DNA from: Pseudomonas soli
GTDB taxonomy: Bacteria; Pseudomonadota; Gammaproteobacteria; Pseudomonadales; Pseudomonadaceae
Reading direction: 5' to 3'
DNA length: 64,000 bases
NCBI RefSeq assembly: GCF_900110655.1
Contig: NZ_FOEQ01000001.1
Location: 409,152 to 473,151, forward strand
The notes under the pieces were generated by a model. The model worked only from the letters and a program-made list of their open reading frames with translations. It did not search any database and was not told the origin of the DNA. This document shows, piece after piece, positions 38,296-47,648 of the stretch (within the stretch, counting starts at the first letter, position 1; each line of letters begins with the position of its first letter). Made by a program: the position numbers and the translations under genes.

Positions 38296-38877
38296 TCAGG
38301 TTTCCTGCAACAAAGGTTGCAGGGCTTTATCTATGGCCTCCCGAGCGCGGAAAATTCGAGAGCGCACGGTACCCACCGGACATTGCATGACACTGGCAAT
38401 GTCTTCATAACTCAGTCCATCGAACTCGCGCAGGGTCAGTGCCGTGCGCAAATCTTCCGGCAGTTGCTGGATTGTTCGATGGACAGTGCCTTCGATTTCA
38501 TCCCGCAACAACGCGCGCTCTGGGGACTCGAGATCCTTGAGGCCATGATCGCCGTCGTAAAACTCCGCATCCTCGGAGCTCACATCACTGTCTGGTGGCC
38601 GCCTTCCACGGGATACCAGGTAGTTCTTCGCCGTGTTTATGGCGATGCGGTACAGCCAGGTGTAGAAGGCACTGTCTCCGCGAAAATTCCCAAGCGCACG
38701 GTATGCCTTGATGAAGGCTTCCTGCGCCACGTCCTGCGCTTCATGGGTGTCGTGTACGAAACGTACGATCAACCCGAGAATCTTGTGCTGATACTTCAGC
38801 ACCAACAGATCGAACGCTCGCCTGTCGCCACGCTGCACGCGCTCGACAAGCTGCTGATCCTCTTCCTGGGTTAGCAT
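38296..38877 (-). CDS. algU: Extracytoplasmic sigma factor AlgU (RpoE)
   Basis: This 193-residue ECF sigma factor controls envelope stress and, in mucoid strains, alginate genes. Region 2 is KILGLIVRFVHDTHEAQDVAQEAFIKAYRAL and region 4 is LREFDGLSYEDIASVMQCPVGTVRSRIFRAR. The ATG at 38875-38877 (MLTQEEDQQLVERVQ) is the family start. Its own promoter contains an AlgU-type GAACTT box 60-90 bases upstream, consistent with autoregulation. Confidence 0.98.
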   Translation of the reverse strand: MLTQEEDQQLVERVQRGDRRAFDLLVLKYQHKILGLIVRFVHDTHEAQDVAQEAFIKAYRALGNFRGDSAFYTWLYRIAINTAKNYLVSRGRRPPDSDVSSEDAEFYDGDHGLKDLESPERALLRDEIEGTVHRTIQQLPEDLRTALTLREFDGLSYEDIASVMQCPVGTVRSRIFRAREAIDKALQPLLQET

Positions 38878-38936
38878 GAACACTCCTCAATGATCTCGAA
38901 GGAGCGTTGCAACAACCATCGTTCAGGCTTGCAACC

Positions 38937-38963
38937 ATAGACTCGGGCTTTGCGCAAAAGTTC
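38937..38963 (-). promoter_or_regulatory. AlgU-dependent promoter of algU
   Basis: On the minus strand GAACTT (38958-38963) is followed after 16 bases by TCTAT (38937-38941). This fits the sigma-22 consensus GAACTT-N16/17-TCTGA with changes in the -10. The rest of 38884-39313 is non-coding and must also hold the divergent nadB promoter, which I could not place. Confidence 0.7.
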
Positions 38964-39313
38964 TCCCCTCCAAGCAAGTTTCCTACGGCCCTTGGTCGGC
39001 TCGCACGGAAGACGCAGCGCGGTTACGGCCGGCTACGTCGATAATCAGGATTCATTACGCAGGTGCCAGCCCAGAATAGGACTGGTGCCTTGCGTCGCCG
39101 CGGCAATCTTTGGCGTAAGGGCAGCCTGTATAGGATTTCCAGGCATATCGGAAAGTTCCCAGAAAGATCGCCACTCACCCGCAAGTGCCATTGGAAATCA
39201 GGCGCCCGGGACTGCTATAAAGGCAACCCGATCCGGTTTCACGATAGTTTCACATTGCCATCGGCGCCCGACTATTGTGCCGTGCCCCCCCCAAAGATTA
39301 CTAGTGTCCCGAC

Positions 39314-40927
39314 ATGAGCCAACAATTCCAACATGATGTCCTGGTGATCGGTAGCGGTGCCGCCGGTCTCAGCCTGGCACTGAACCTTCCCGGCCACCTG
39401 CGCATCGCCGTGCTGAGCAAGGGCGACCTGGCCAACGGTTCGACCTTCTGGGCCCAAGGCGGCGTCGCCGCAGTGCTCGATGACACCGATACCGTACAGT
39501 CGCATGTCGAGGATACCCTCAATGCCGGAGGTGGCTTGTGTCATGAGGATGCAGTGCGTTTCACCGTCGAGCACAGCCGCGAAGCCATCCAGTGGCTGAT
39601 CGAGCAGGGTGTGCCGTTCACCCGTGACGAACACTACAGCGTCGACGACGGCGGTTTCGAGTTCCACCTGACCCGCGAGGGCGGCCACAGCCACCGGCGC
39701 ATCATCCATGCCGCCGACGCCACCGGCGCCGCGATCTTCACTACCTTGCTGGAGCAGGCGCGCAAGCGGCCGAACATCCAGTTGCTGGAACAGCGCGTGG
39801 CCGTCGACCTGATCACCGAGCGGCGCCTGGGCCTGGATGGAGATCGCTGCCTTGGCGCCTACGTCCTGGACCGTAACACCGGCGAGGTGGACACCTTCGG
39901 CGCCCGTTTCACCGTGCTGGCCACCGGCGGCGCGGCCAAGGTGTACCTCTATACCAGCAATCCCGACGGTGCTTGCGGCGACGGCATCGCCATGGCCTGG
40001 CGCGCCGGCTGCCGGGTGGCAAATCTTGAGTTCAACCAATTCCACCCGACCTGCCTGTACCATCCGCAGGCCAAGAGTTTCCTGATCACCGAGGCCCTGC
40101 GCGGCGAGGGTGCGCTGCTGCGCCTGCCCAACGGCGAGCGCTTCATGCCGCGCTTCGACCCACGTGAAGAGCTGGCGCCACGGGATATCGTTGCCCGCGC
40201 CATCGACCACGAGATGAAGCGCCTGGGGGTGGACTGCGTCTACCTGGACATCAGCCACAAGCCGGCCGACTTCATCAAGAATCACTTCCCGACAGTCTAC
40301 GAACGCTGCCTGGCGTTCGGTATCGACATCACCCGTCAGGCTATCCCGGTGGTACCGGCAGCCCATTACACCTGTGGTGGGGTAATGATCGACGAGCATG
40401 GCCACAGCGACGTGCCCGGCCTGTACGCCATCGGCGAAACAAGCTTCACCGGCCTGCATGGCGCCAACCGCATGGCCAGCAACTCGCTGCTTGAATGCTT
40501 CGTCTACGGTCGCGCTGCCGCCGCCGACATCGAGGCGCGCCTGGACCAGGTCGCCATGCCCCGTGCCCTGCCCTGCTGGGATGCCAGCCAGGTCACCGAT
40601 TCGGACGAGGACGTGATCATCGCGCACAACTGGGACGAACTGCGGCGTTTCATGTGGGACTATGTCGGCATCGTGCGCACCAGCAAACGCCTGCAACGGG
40701 CCGAGCACCGGGTGCGCATGTTGCTGGACGAAATCGACGAGTTCTACAGCAACTACAAGGTCAGCCGTGACCTGATCGAGCTGCGCAACCTGGCGCAGGT
40801 GGCCGAGTTGATGATCCGCTCGGCCATGCAACGCAAGGAAAGCCGGGGCCTGCATTACACCTTGGATTATCCGGGGATGCTACCGGAGGCCAAGGACACG
40901 ATCCTGGTACCAGCGAACCACGAGTAA
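39314..40927 (+). CDS. nadB: L-aspartate oxidase NadB
   Basis: This 537-residue flavoenzyme converts L-aspartate to iminoaspartate, the first step of NAD synthesis. The FAD site is [15 protein letters not shown]. Active-site segments include [25 protein letters not shown] and [13 protein letters not shown]. The C-terminal helical domain is complete. It is divergent from algU, a common Pseudomonas arrangement. Length is typical. Confidence 0.98.
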   Translation: MSQQFQHDVLVIGSGAAGLSLALNLPGHLRIAVLSKGDLANGSTFWAQGGVAAVLDDTDTVQSHVEDTLNAGGGLCHEDAVRFTVEHSREAIQWLIEQGVPFTRDEHYSVDDGGFEFHLTREGGHSHRRIIHAADATGAAIFTTLLEQARKRPNIQLLEQRVAVDLITERRLGLDGDRCLGAYVLDRNTGEVDTFGARFTVLATGGAAKVYLYTSNPDGACGDGIAMAWRAGCRVANLEFNQFHPTCLYHPQAKSFLITEALRGEGALLRLPNGERFMPRFDPREELAPRDIVARAIDHEMKRLGVDCVYLDISHKPADFIKNHFPTVYERCLAFGIDITRQAIPVVPAAHYTCGGVMIDEHGHSDVPGLYAIGETSFTGLHGANRMASNSLLECFVYGRAAAADIEARLDQVAMPRALPCWDASQVTDSDEDVIIAHNWDELRRFMWDYVGIVRTSKRLQRAEHRVRMLLDEIDEFYSNYKVSRDLIELRNLAQVAELMIRSAMQRKESRGLHYTLDYPGMLPEAKDTILVPANHE

Positions 40928-40931
40928 GACC

Positions 40932-41009
40932 TGGACCGGCATGGGACCGGGCTAGCCGCGAAGAGAACAGCCTCTGTATCGACCTCGCGGCGCCGGCCCG
41001 CTCCCACGA
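40932..41009. repeat. Degenerate REP-like inverted pair
   Basis: GGACCGGGCTAGCCGCGA near 40946 and TCGCGGCGCCGGCCCG near 40985 form an imperfect inverted arrangement between the convergent nadB and quinone oxidoreductase genes. It looks like a decayed member of the REP family. Confidence 0.45.
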
Positions 41010-41016
41010 ACCGCCA

Positions 41017-41979
41017 TCAAGCCAATGCTGGATCGATCACCAGCACCAGCTTCCCGGAAACCTGGTTGCTTGCCAGCTCCGCATACGCAGCTTCGGCAAA
41101 TTCACCCGGATAGGTGTCGACCAGCTGTGGCGACAGTCGCCCCTCGCTGAACAACGGCCACACCTGCTGGCGCAATTCGCGCAACAATTCGGCCTTGAAC
41201 CCGTCATCACGGTTGCGCAGCGTGGACCCGGTGATTTCCAGGCGCTTGCCCAACACCAGCGCCAAATCCAGCTCGACCTTGCGCCCGCCCATCAGGCCAA
41301 TGATCACCCAACGCCCGTCTAGGGCCAGCAGTTGAAGGTTGAGCGACGCATAGCTGGCACCCACCGGGTCCAGAATCACATCGAATGGACCGAGCTGCTT
41401 CAGGTCGTCGAGGTTGCCATTACGCACCACGCCAACCGCAGCCCCCAGCGACTCACAGTAGGCCAGGCGCTCCGGCGAGCCGACGCTGACCCACACCGGG
41501 CTGCCGAATGCCTTGCACAGCTGGATGGCCGCAGAGCCCACGCCACTGGCGCCGGCATGCACCAGTACCTTCTCGCCAGCCTTCAATGCCCCCAGCTGGA
41601 AGATGTTCAGCCAGGCCGTGGCATACACCTCTGGAATCGCAGCGGCCTCGTGCAGGCTCAACCCTTCGGGCACCGGCAGCACATGACGGGCGTCGACCAC
41701 CACCTCCTCGGCCATGCCGCCGCCGGCGAGCAATGCACAGACCCGATCGCCCACGCGCCAATCGGCACCGGCTCCAACTTCCTCGACCACGCCGGCGCAT
41801 TCCAGGCCCAGGTAAAGGCTCGCACCGGGCGGTGGCGGATACAGCCCTGCGCGCTGCAGCAGGTCGGCGCGGTTCAGGCCCGCGGCGGCCACACGGATAC
41901 GTACCTGCCCGGCATCGCATGCCGGGCGCTCGGCCTCGACCCACGCCACATGTCCGTCAACGCCTTGCAATGCCTTCAC
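41017..41979 (-). CDS. NAD(P)H quinone oxidoreductase, zinc-independent MDR family
   Basis: This 320-residue protein is of the PIG3/QOR type. It has the catalytic-domain segment RADLLQRAGLYPPPPGAS and the nucleotide fold VLVHAGASGVGSAAIQLCKAFG. SVGSPERLAYCESLGA follows. The zinc ligands of alcohol dehydrogenases are absent, as expected. It probably reduces quinones with NADPH; the physiological substrate is unknown. It is divergent from prc. Confidence 0.92.
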   Translation of the reverse strand: MKALQGVDGHVAWVEAERPACDAGQVRIRVAAAGLNRADLLQRAGLYPPPPGASLYLGLECAGVVEEVGAGADWRVGDRVCALLAGGGMAEEVVVDARHVLPVPEGLSLHEAAAIPEVYATAWLNIFQLGALKAGEKVLVHAGASGVGSAAIQLCKAFGSPVWVSVGSPERLAYCESLGAAVGVVRNGNLDDLKQLGPFDVILDPVGASYASLNLQLLALDGRWVIIGLMGGRKVELDLALVLGKRLEITGSTLRNRDDGFKAELLRELRQQVWPLFSEGRLSPQLVDTYPGEFAEAAYAELASNQVSGKLVLVIDPALA

Positions 41980-42123
41980 AGTGCCTCCATAGTTGAATCA
42001 TATGACCGAGCCTGGGCACGCCAAGTCCCAGGCTTTTTGCAGTATGCGTCCGGCTCCGATGGAACCGGCGAACGGATAAGACGGCCTACTATGCGTGATC
42101 AATTGCCTCCACGTCGAATCAGC

Positions 42124-44205
42124 ATGAAGCATTTCCTCCCCAGCACCGCCCTCGCCCTCATGATCGGCCTGGGCAGCCTCACGCTCGGTGGCAATGCGGC
42201 CGCCGCCAACAAGTGGGACAGCCTGCAGCCAGACCGCGACGAAGTAGTCGCCAGCCTCAACATCGTCGAGCTGCTCAAGCGCCACCACTACAGCAAGCCG
42301 CCGCTGGACGACGCCCGTTCGGTCATCATCTATGACAGCTACATCAAGCTGCTCGACCCTTCGCGCAGCTACTTCACTGCCGCCGACATCGCCGAATTCG
42401 ACAAATGGAAGACCCAGTTCGACGACTTCCTGAAAAGCGGCAACCTCGAGCCGGGCTTCACCATCTACAAGCGCTACCTTGACCGCGTGAAATCGCGCCT
42501 GGACTTCGCCCTGGCGGAGCTGGCCAAGGGTGCCGACAAGATCGACTTCACGGTGAAGGAAGACCTGCTGGTCGACCGCAAGGATGCCCCGTGGATGAAG
42601 AACCAGGCCGAGCTCGACGACCTGTGGCGCAAGCGCGTCAAGGACGAAGTGCTGCGCCAGAAGATCGCCGGCAAGGATCCCAAGCAGATCCAGGAAACCC
42701 TGACCAAGCGCTACAAGAACCAGCTGGCGCGCCTGGACCAGACCCGCGCGGAAGACATCTTCCAGGCCTATATCAACACCTTCGCCCAGTCCTACGACCC
42801 GCACACCAACTACCTGTCGCCGGACAACGCCGAGAACTTCGACATCAACATGAGCCTGTCGCTCGAAGGCATCGGCGCGGTGCTGCAGAGCGACAACGAC
42901 CAGGTCAAGATCGTACGCCTGGTGCCGGCCGGCCCTGCCGCCAAGACCAAGCAGGTGGCGCCGGCCGACAAGATCATCGGCGTCGCCCAGGGCAACAAGG
43001 AAATGGTCGACGTGGTCGGCTGGCGTCTTGACGAAGTGGTCAAGCTGATCCGCGGCCCGAAAGGCTCGGTGGTGCGCCTGGAGGTCATCCCGGCCAGCAA
43101 CGCGCCGAACGACCAGACCAGCAAGATCGTCTCGATCACCCGCGAAGCGGTCAAGCTCGAGGAGCAGGCGGCGAAGAAGTCGGTGCTCAAGCTCAAGCAG
43201 GATGGCCGCGACTACAAGCTCGGCATCATCGAGATCCCGGCCTTCTATCTGGACTTCAAGGCCTACCGCGCTGGTGATCCGGATTACAAGAGCACCACCC
43301 GCGACGTGAAGAAGCTGCTCACCGAGCTGCAGAAAGAGAAAGTCGACGGCGTGGTCATCGACCTGCGCAACAACGGTGGCGGCTCGCTGCAGGAAGCCAC
43401 CGAGCTGACCAGCCTGTTCATCGAGAAGGGCCCGACCGTGCTGGTGCGCAACAGCGACGGGCGCGTCGACGTGCTCGAAGACGAGAACCCCGGCGCCTTC
43501 TACAAAGGCCCGCTGGCACTGCTGGTCAACCGCCTGTCGGCGTCCGCCTCGGAAATTTTCGCCGGGGCCATGCAGGACTACCACCGTGCGCTGATCATTG
43601 GTGGCCAGACCTTCGGCAAAGGCACCGTGCAAACCATCCAGCCGCTCAACCATGGCGAACTCAAGCTGACGCTGGCCAAGTTCTACCGGGTTTCCGGGCA
43701 GAGCACCCAGCACCAGGGCGTGCTGCCGGACATCGCCTACCCGTCGATCATCGACACCAAGGAGATCGGCGAAAGCGCGCTGCCTGAAGCCATGCCGTGG
43801 GACACCATCCGTCCAGTGGTCAAGCCTGCCTCCGATCCGTTCAAACCGTTCCTGACGCAGCTCAAGGCGCAGCATGAGGCGCGCAGCGACAAGGATGCCG
43901 AGTTCGTCTATATCCGCGACCGCCTGGCACTGACCCAGAAGCTGATGAACGAGAAGACCGTCAGCCTCAACGAGCAGCAACGTCGCGCTCGCCACGACGA
44001 GATCGAAGCCAAACAGCTGGCGCTTGAGAACATCCGACGCAAGGCCAAGGGCGAAGAGCCGCTCAAGGAACTGAAAAAAGAGGACGAGGACGCCCTGCCC
44101 GCCGAGCCGGACGACACCAAGCCCGAGGACGATGCCTACCTGTCCGAGACCGGTCGCATCCTGCTCGACTACCTGAGCCTCAGCACCTCGGTGGCCAAGC
44201 ACTGA
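42124..44205 (+). CDS. prc: Periplasmic tail-specific protease Prc (CtpA/Tsp family)
   Basis: This 693-residue S41 protease has a signal peptide (FLPSTALALMIGLGSLTLGG). A long N-terminal domain precedes a PDZ segment (GIGAVLQSDNDQVKIVRLVPAGPA). The catalytic core has Ser in NRLSASASEIFAGAM and Lys in GQTFGKGTVQTI. A C-terminal DUF3340-like extension ends YLSLSTSVAKH. It trims or degrades periplasmic proteins and peptidoglycan hydrolases. The ATG at 42124 gives the normal signal peptide; an ATG 11 codons upstream (42091) is an alternative. Confidence 0.95.
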   Translation: MKHFLPSTALALMIGLGSLTLGGNAAAANKWDSLQPDRDEVVASLNIVELLKRHHYSKPPLDDARSVIIYDSYIKLLDPSRSYFTAADIAEFDKWKTQFDDFLKSGNLEPGFTIYKRYLDRVKSRLDFALAELAKGADKIDFTVKEDLLVDRKDAPWMKNQAELDDLWRKRVKDEVLRQKIAGKDPKQIQETLTKRYKNQLARLDQTRAEDIFQAYINTFAQSYDPHTNYLSPDNAENFDINMSLSLEGIGAVLQSDNDQVKIVRLVPAGPAAKTKQVAPADKIIGVAQGNKEMVDVVGWRLDEVVKLIRGPKGSVVRLEVIPASNAPNDQTSKIVSITREAVKLEEQAAKKSVLKLKQDGRDYKLGIIEIPAFYLDFKAYRAGDPDYKSTTRDVKKLLTELQKEKVDGVVIDLRNNGGGSLQEATELTSLFIEKGPTVLVRNSDGRVDVLEDENPGAFYKGPLALLVNRLSASASEIFAGAMQDYHRALIIGGQTFGKGTVQTIQPLNHGELKLTLAKFYRVSGQSTQHQGVLPDIAYPSIIDTKEIGESALPEAMPWDTIRPVVKPASDPFKPFLTQLKAQHEARSDKDAEFVYIRDRLALTQKLMNEKTVSLNEQQRRARHDEIEAKQLALENIRRKAKGEEPLKELKKEDEDALPAEPDDTKPEDDAYLSETGRILLDYLSLSTSVAKH

Positions 44206-44263
44206 AATGATGGCAAAATAATGTGAGCTGTCATCAAACAGTCACCGGACTGTCGTGAAATAG

Positions 44264-44295
44264 AAGGGCCGAACGTGCAAGCGTCCGGCCCTTTT
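44264..44295 (+). terminator. prc terminator
   Basis: AAGGGCCGAACG/CGTCCGGCCCTT forms a 12-bp stem with one mismatch, a 6-base loop and a T-run. It lies just before the ribosome binding site of the EAL-GGDEF gene, so read-through would give a leader. Confidence 0.8.
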
Positions 44296-44313
44296 CAATT
44301 CAGGAAGCAGTCC

Positions 44314-46071
44314 ATGACCGTCACCGAACAGCTCAGCGCATTGAGTGCCATCCTGGCTCAACGCAGCATCCACTGTCTGTTCCAACCCATCGTCTGCCTT
44401 TCCGAACGGCGCATCCTCGGCTATGAGGCCCTGAGTCGCGGCCCCTCCAACAGCCCCTTGCACTCGCCCCTGAACCTGTTCGCCATCGCCCGCCAGGCCG
44501 GTCGCCTGGGTGAACTGGAGGTGCTGTGCCGGGAAACCGCCTGCCGACGCTTCAGCGAGCTGAACCTTGGGGGCCAGCTGTTTCTCAACGTCTCGCCCGA
44601 ATCCCTGGTGGAACCCAATTACCCTTCCGGGCGCACTCTGCAGATGCTCGAACAGGTCGGCCTGTCCCCCAGCCGGGTGGTCATCGAACTGACCGAGCAG
44701 ACCCCCACCGAAGACTTCCAACTGCTGTACAACGCCCTGCACCACTACCGCGACATGGGTTTTTCCATCGCTCTGGATGACCTGGGTGCCGGGTACTCCA
44801 GCCTGCGGCTGTGGTCGGAATTGCGCCCGGATTATGTAAAGATCGACCGACATTTCATCGACAGCATCCACCAGGACCCACTCAAGCGTGAGTTCGTCGG
44901 TTCGATCCTGCAGATCGCCCGTGCTTCCCGTGCCCAGGTGATCGCGGAAGGTATCGAGTTGGCCGAGGAACTGGCGATACTGGGCGACATGGGGGTGGAT
45001 CTGGTCCAGGGCTACCTGCTGGGGCGCCCCCAGGAGTTTCCCCCAGGTGACAGCATCGGCCCGTTGCCCCCGGCGATGGATACGAACGTGGCACTGGACG
45101 AAGACAGCAGCGATCTCAGCGCGCTACTCATCCTGCAACCCTCGGTCACGCGCGATACCACCATTCAGCACGTGCTCGAGGCGTTCCACCGCCAGGCCAA
45201 CCTCAATTCGCTCGCGGTGCTGGACGAGCGTGGCAAACCCTGTGGCATCGTCCACCGCTATTCACTAGCCGAGGCCCTGCTAAAGCCCTTCGGCACCGAC
45301 CTTTTCGCCCGCAAACCAATCAGCCGATTGATGAGCCAGGATTTTCTCGCCGTCGAGCGCAGCCAGTCGCTGCAGCAAGTCAGCCGGCTGCTTACCAGCC
45401 GCGCCCGCCAGCGCATCGAGGAAGATTTCATCATCACCCAGAGTGGGCGCTACGTGGGGCTGGGGCGAGTGATCGACGTACTCAAGCTGATCACCGAACA
45501 GAAGATCCAGCAGGCAAGGCACGCCAACCCACTCACTTTGCTGCCGGGCAACGTGCCGATCCAGCAGTGCCTGGCGCGCTTGCTGCTGCAACGGCGCGAG
45601 GCCGCCGTATGCTACGTGGACATCGACAACTTCAAACCCTTCAACGATATCTATGGCTATGCCCGTGGCGACGAAGTGCTGTTGTGCCTGGCACAGTGCC
45701 TGAGCGACTGCGTCGATCCAAGCAGGGATTTCGTCGGCCATATCGGTGGGGATGATTTCATGCTGGTATTGGGATCGGCAGACTGGCGAGCTCGTATTGA
45801 ACTGCTGGTAGAGGCCTTCGTTCGGGACTGTCGACGCTTCTATCGTGGTGAACACCTGGAAGCCGGATGCTTCGTCGCTCACAACAGGCAAGGTCAACAT
45901 GAAACGTTCGAGTTGCTGTCCTTGTCGATCGGGGTGGTTTGGCTCGAACCGGGAAGCTGCGCAGGGATGGATGCCGGCCAGCTGGCCGAGCTTGCCTCAC
46001 AAGCGAAAAGAAAGGCCAAGGAAATCGGTGGCGCGAGCCTGAGCCTGATCGATACGACAGTACTGGAGTAA
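44314..46071 (+). CDS. EAL-CBS-GGDEF c-di-GMP protein, probable phosphodiesterase
   Basis: This 585-residue cytosolic protein starts with an EAL domain (GYEALSRG, LNVSPESL, ELTEQ, ALDDLGAGYSSLRL, KIDRHF, AEGIE, VQGYLLGRP). All the usual metal-binding and catalytic positions appear kept. A middle CBS-pair region (about 270-390) may sense adenosyl ligands. The C-terminal GGDEF domain has HIGGDDF in place of GG(D/E)EF, so cyclase activity is doubtful and it may be regulatory. Opposes WspR in effect: it should hydrolyse c-di-GMP. AGGAAG precedes the ATG by 6 bases. Confidence 0.93.
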   Translation: MTVTEQLSALSAILAQRSIHCLFQPIVCLSERRILGYEALSRGPSNSPLHSPLNLFAIARQAGRLGELEVLCRETACRRFSELNLGGQLFLNVSPESLVEPNYPSGRTLQMLEQVGLSPSRVVIELTEQTPTEDFQLLYNALHHYRDMGFSIALDDLGAGYSSLRLWSELRPDYVKIDRHFIDSIHQDPLKREFVGSILQIARASRAQVIAEGIELAEELAILGDMGVDLVQGYLLGRPQEFPPGDSIGPLPPAMDTNVALDEDSSDLSALLILQPSVTRDTTIQHVLEAFHRQANLNSLAVLDERGKPCGIVHRYSLAEALLKPFGTDLFARKPISRLMSQDFLAVERSQSLQQVSRLLTSRARQRIEEDFIITQSGRYVGLGRVIDVLKLITEQKIQQARHANPLTLLPGNVPIQQCLARLLLQRREAAVCYVDIDNFKPFNDIYGYARGDEVLLCLAQCLSDCVDPSRDFVGHIGGDDFMLVLGSADWRARIELLVEAFVRDCRRFYRGEHLEAGCFVAHNRQGQHETFELLSLSIGVVWLEPGSCAGMDAGQLAELASQAKRKAKEIGGASLSLIDTTVLE

Positions 46072-46126
46072 CCCCCTGGCAGGCTCCGGCAACCGCTACC
46101 ACGTCAGGTAGCTCCCTCCTCCGGTT

Positions 46127-46495
46127 TCAAGCCTCTTCTGGATAGCGGTACTCGAACACCCGCACCACTTCCGAGGCATGCCAGGACGCAGCCTCCATGC
46201 CGTCCACCGGACCGGAAAACCGTCCCAGGCGCTCGACACACTCGAAAAACCCGGTGCGTGGCAGGCGGCTGGCGCCTTGGCTGATCACCAGCGAACTGCG
46301 CAGCGGCTGCTCGGCGCGGGCGTCGAGCACCGCCAGGTACTCAAGGGCCGCGGTCAAGGTCTGCATGGCGGGGCTGGGCAATTGCAAACGCTCGAGCAGT
46401 GCCCGGTAGGTCAGCAGATGGCGTTGCCGGCGGGCCAGGTCGAGCTCGCTCAGCAGGCCCTGCCATTGCTGACGGCTGATCCTGACCTGGCTCAT
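46127..46495 (-). CDS. Conserved hypothetical protein coupled to an XRE regulator
   Basis: This 122-residue protein begins MSQVRISRQQWQGLLSELDLA. It is mostly helical in the first half, and the second half contains PRTGFFECVERLGRFSGPVDG. No toxin, nuclease or membrane signature was recognised. The ATG overlaps the stop codon of the XRE regulator by 4 bases (ATGA), so the two are co-translated. It may act with that regulator, but evidence is positional only. Confidence 0.7.
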   Translation of the reverse strand: MSQVRISRQQWQGLLSELDLARRQRHLLTYRALLERLQLPSPAMQTLTAALEYLAVLDARAEQPLRSSLVISQGASRLPRTGFFECVERLGRFSGPVDGMEAASWHASEVVRVFEYRYPEEA

Positions 46496-46836
46496 GACGG
46501 CTCGCTCCAGCCGGCCACGCCCAGGTGCCACGCCAGGCTGCGCAGAATGGCCGCGTCGGGGCGGCGCTCGCCAGACTCGATCATGGCCAGGTATGCCGGG
46601 CTGATGCCGACACTGCGTGCCAGCTGCTCCGGCGCCAGCCCCTTGGCCTGACGCAAGGACGCCAGCTCATCCAGTGAGGACAGGCTGGCGCTTGGTTGAG
46701 TGCTGGCAACATTGCTGTCGGTGACGGGTGCGCTGGCCGGTGCCTGGCCTGCGGCCGCGAGCAACGCCTGATACTGCTCCCAGGGAACCACTGCGTACTC
46801 GGGCTGACCGTCCCGGCTGATGACCTGAATACCCAT
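46492..46836 (-). CDS. XRE-family regulator, BswR-like
   Basis: This 114-residue protein has a C-terminal XRE helix-turn-helix (QLARSVGISPAYLAMIESGER). A short N-terminal Phd/antitoxin-like segment precedes it (MGIQVISRDGQPEYAVVPWEQYQALL). It resembles, as I recall, P. aeruginosa BswR (PA2780), which affects swarming, biofilm and rsmZ expression; this identification is tentative. Two perfect inverted repeats lie 18-56 bases upstream and are likely autoregulatory operators. A coupled partner gene follows. Confidence 0.75.
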   Translation of the reverse strand: MGIQVISRDGQPEYAVVPWEQYQALLAAAGQAPASAPVTDSNVASTQPSASLSSLDELASLRQAKGLAPEQLARSVGISPAYLAMIESGERRPDAAILRSLAWHLGVAGWSEPS

Positions 46837-46853
46837 ACAACCCCCTTGACGTT

Positions 46854-46892
46854 GGATTACGGCATGTAATCCGTAGGCATAACCCTTATGCC
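46854..46892. promoter_or_regulatory. Two inverted-repeat operators upstream of the XRE regulator
   Basis: GGATTAC/GTAATCC (46854-46872, spacer GGCAT) and GGCATAA/TTATGCC (46876-46892, spacer CCC) are both perfect 7-bp inverted repeats. They lie just before the regulator start and probably bind it. Confidence 0.6.
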
Positions 46893-46926
46893 AATTATAT
46901 TACCAACCTCGGGGGTCTGTGCGGAA

Positions 46927-47367
46927 TCAGCTGCCAGGCCTTTCCAGGCGCAGTGCTTCAGCGGTATCCGGCAGCCGTTCGACCACGCGCAGCCGCTCCG
47001 GCGCCTGGCTGTCGCGCCAGTCCTTGAAGCGGCCCAGCTCATCAGCCACGGTCTTGAGCACCCAGCCCAGCACGGCGATGTCATCGAGTAGGCCGACACC
47101 CAGCAGCCAGTCGGGGATGGCATCCAGTGGGCTGACGAAGTAGAGCAGCCCGGCGACGATGGTCACCAGTGCCTTGGGGCTGACAGCGCGGTACTCGCCA
47201 CGCCACCAGGCCAGGCAAAGCGCCTGCATCAGGCGCAGGTCCTCGCGCAGCTGGCCCAGCTTCGGCCCTTTGCGGGCCACTGCGAACAGCAATGCCGGCA
47301 GCCGGCCACGGCTGAGCAAGCGTTCGGCAAGGGGCAGGAAGCGGGCGAAATTCCAGGGTGCGCTCAT
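46927..47367 (-). CDS. DUF1232 (YkvA-like) membrane-associated protein
   Basis: This 146-residue protein carries the DUF1232 core VSPKALVTIVAGLLYFVSPLDAIPDWLLGVGLLDDIAVLGWVL as a hydrophobic segment between residues 64 and 106. Function is unknown; the family is widespread. The ATG at 47365-47367 is preceded by GGAG at normal spacing. A pair of inverted DnaA-type boxes lies immediately upstream. Confidence 0.85.
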   Translation of the reverse strand: MSAPWNFARFLPLAERLLSRGRLPALLFAVARKGPKLGQLREDLRLMQALCLAWWRGEYRAVSPKALVTIVAGLLYFVSPLDAIPDWLLGVGLLDDIAVLGWVLKTVADELGRFKDWRDSQAPERLRVVERLPDTAEALRLERPGS

Positions 47368-47387
47368 GGGGCCTCCAGGGGAGCCAG

Positions 47388-47416
47388 AGGTTATCCACAT
47401 TTATTGTGGATAACCT
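47388..47416. promoter_or_regulatory. Two perfect inverted DnaA boxes
   Basis: A perfect 12-bp inverted repeat has arms AGGTTATCCACA and TGTGGATAACCT, with a 5-base spacer. Each arm contains the consensus DnaA box TTATCCACA. It lies 21 bases before the DUF1232 start, in its promoter area. No oriC genes are nearby. It may be a DnaA-responsive promoter or a DnaA-titrating site. Confidence 0.65.
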
Positions 47417-47603
47417 TGTGAACAGGGCGGCATTGACGCCGCGTGGTGCCCACCGGGCAAGGGCCGGGTACGAATCGGGCGTTTTTTACACAACCGTTTC
47501 AACCGCGCAAACGTTTTGCGACAAAGGCACCTGTATTCAGGCCGGGCACTGCTTGCGACAGTGAATGACGCCAACGGTTCGCGTCAAGCACTGCTGAAAA
47601 CGA

Positions 47604-47627
47604 CGACGCCCCGTCGAAACGGGGCGT
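47604..47627 (-). terminator. Terminator of the FKBP lipoprotein gene
   Basis: GACGCCCCGT/ACGGGGCGTC forms a 10-bp stem with a 4-base loop. On the minus strand it is followed by GTTTTC. It lies 21 bases after the stop codon. The 47417-47603 stretch holds nothing else that I recognise. Confidence 0.8.
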
Positions 47628-47648
47628 CTTCATGCAACACGACGGCTA

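Noticed and set aside
39063..39317. Small plus-strand frame before nadB
   Set aside because: No ribosome binding site or similarity; it fills the nadB-algU promoter region and overlaps the nadB start.
41998..44202. 734-codon minus-strand frame
   Set aside because: Antisense to prc; no domain or plausible start context.
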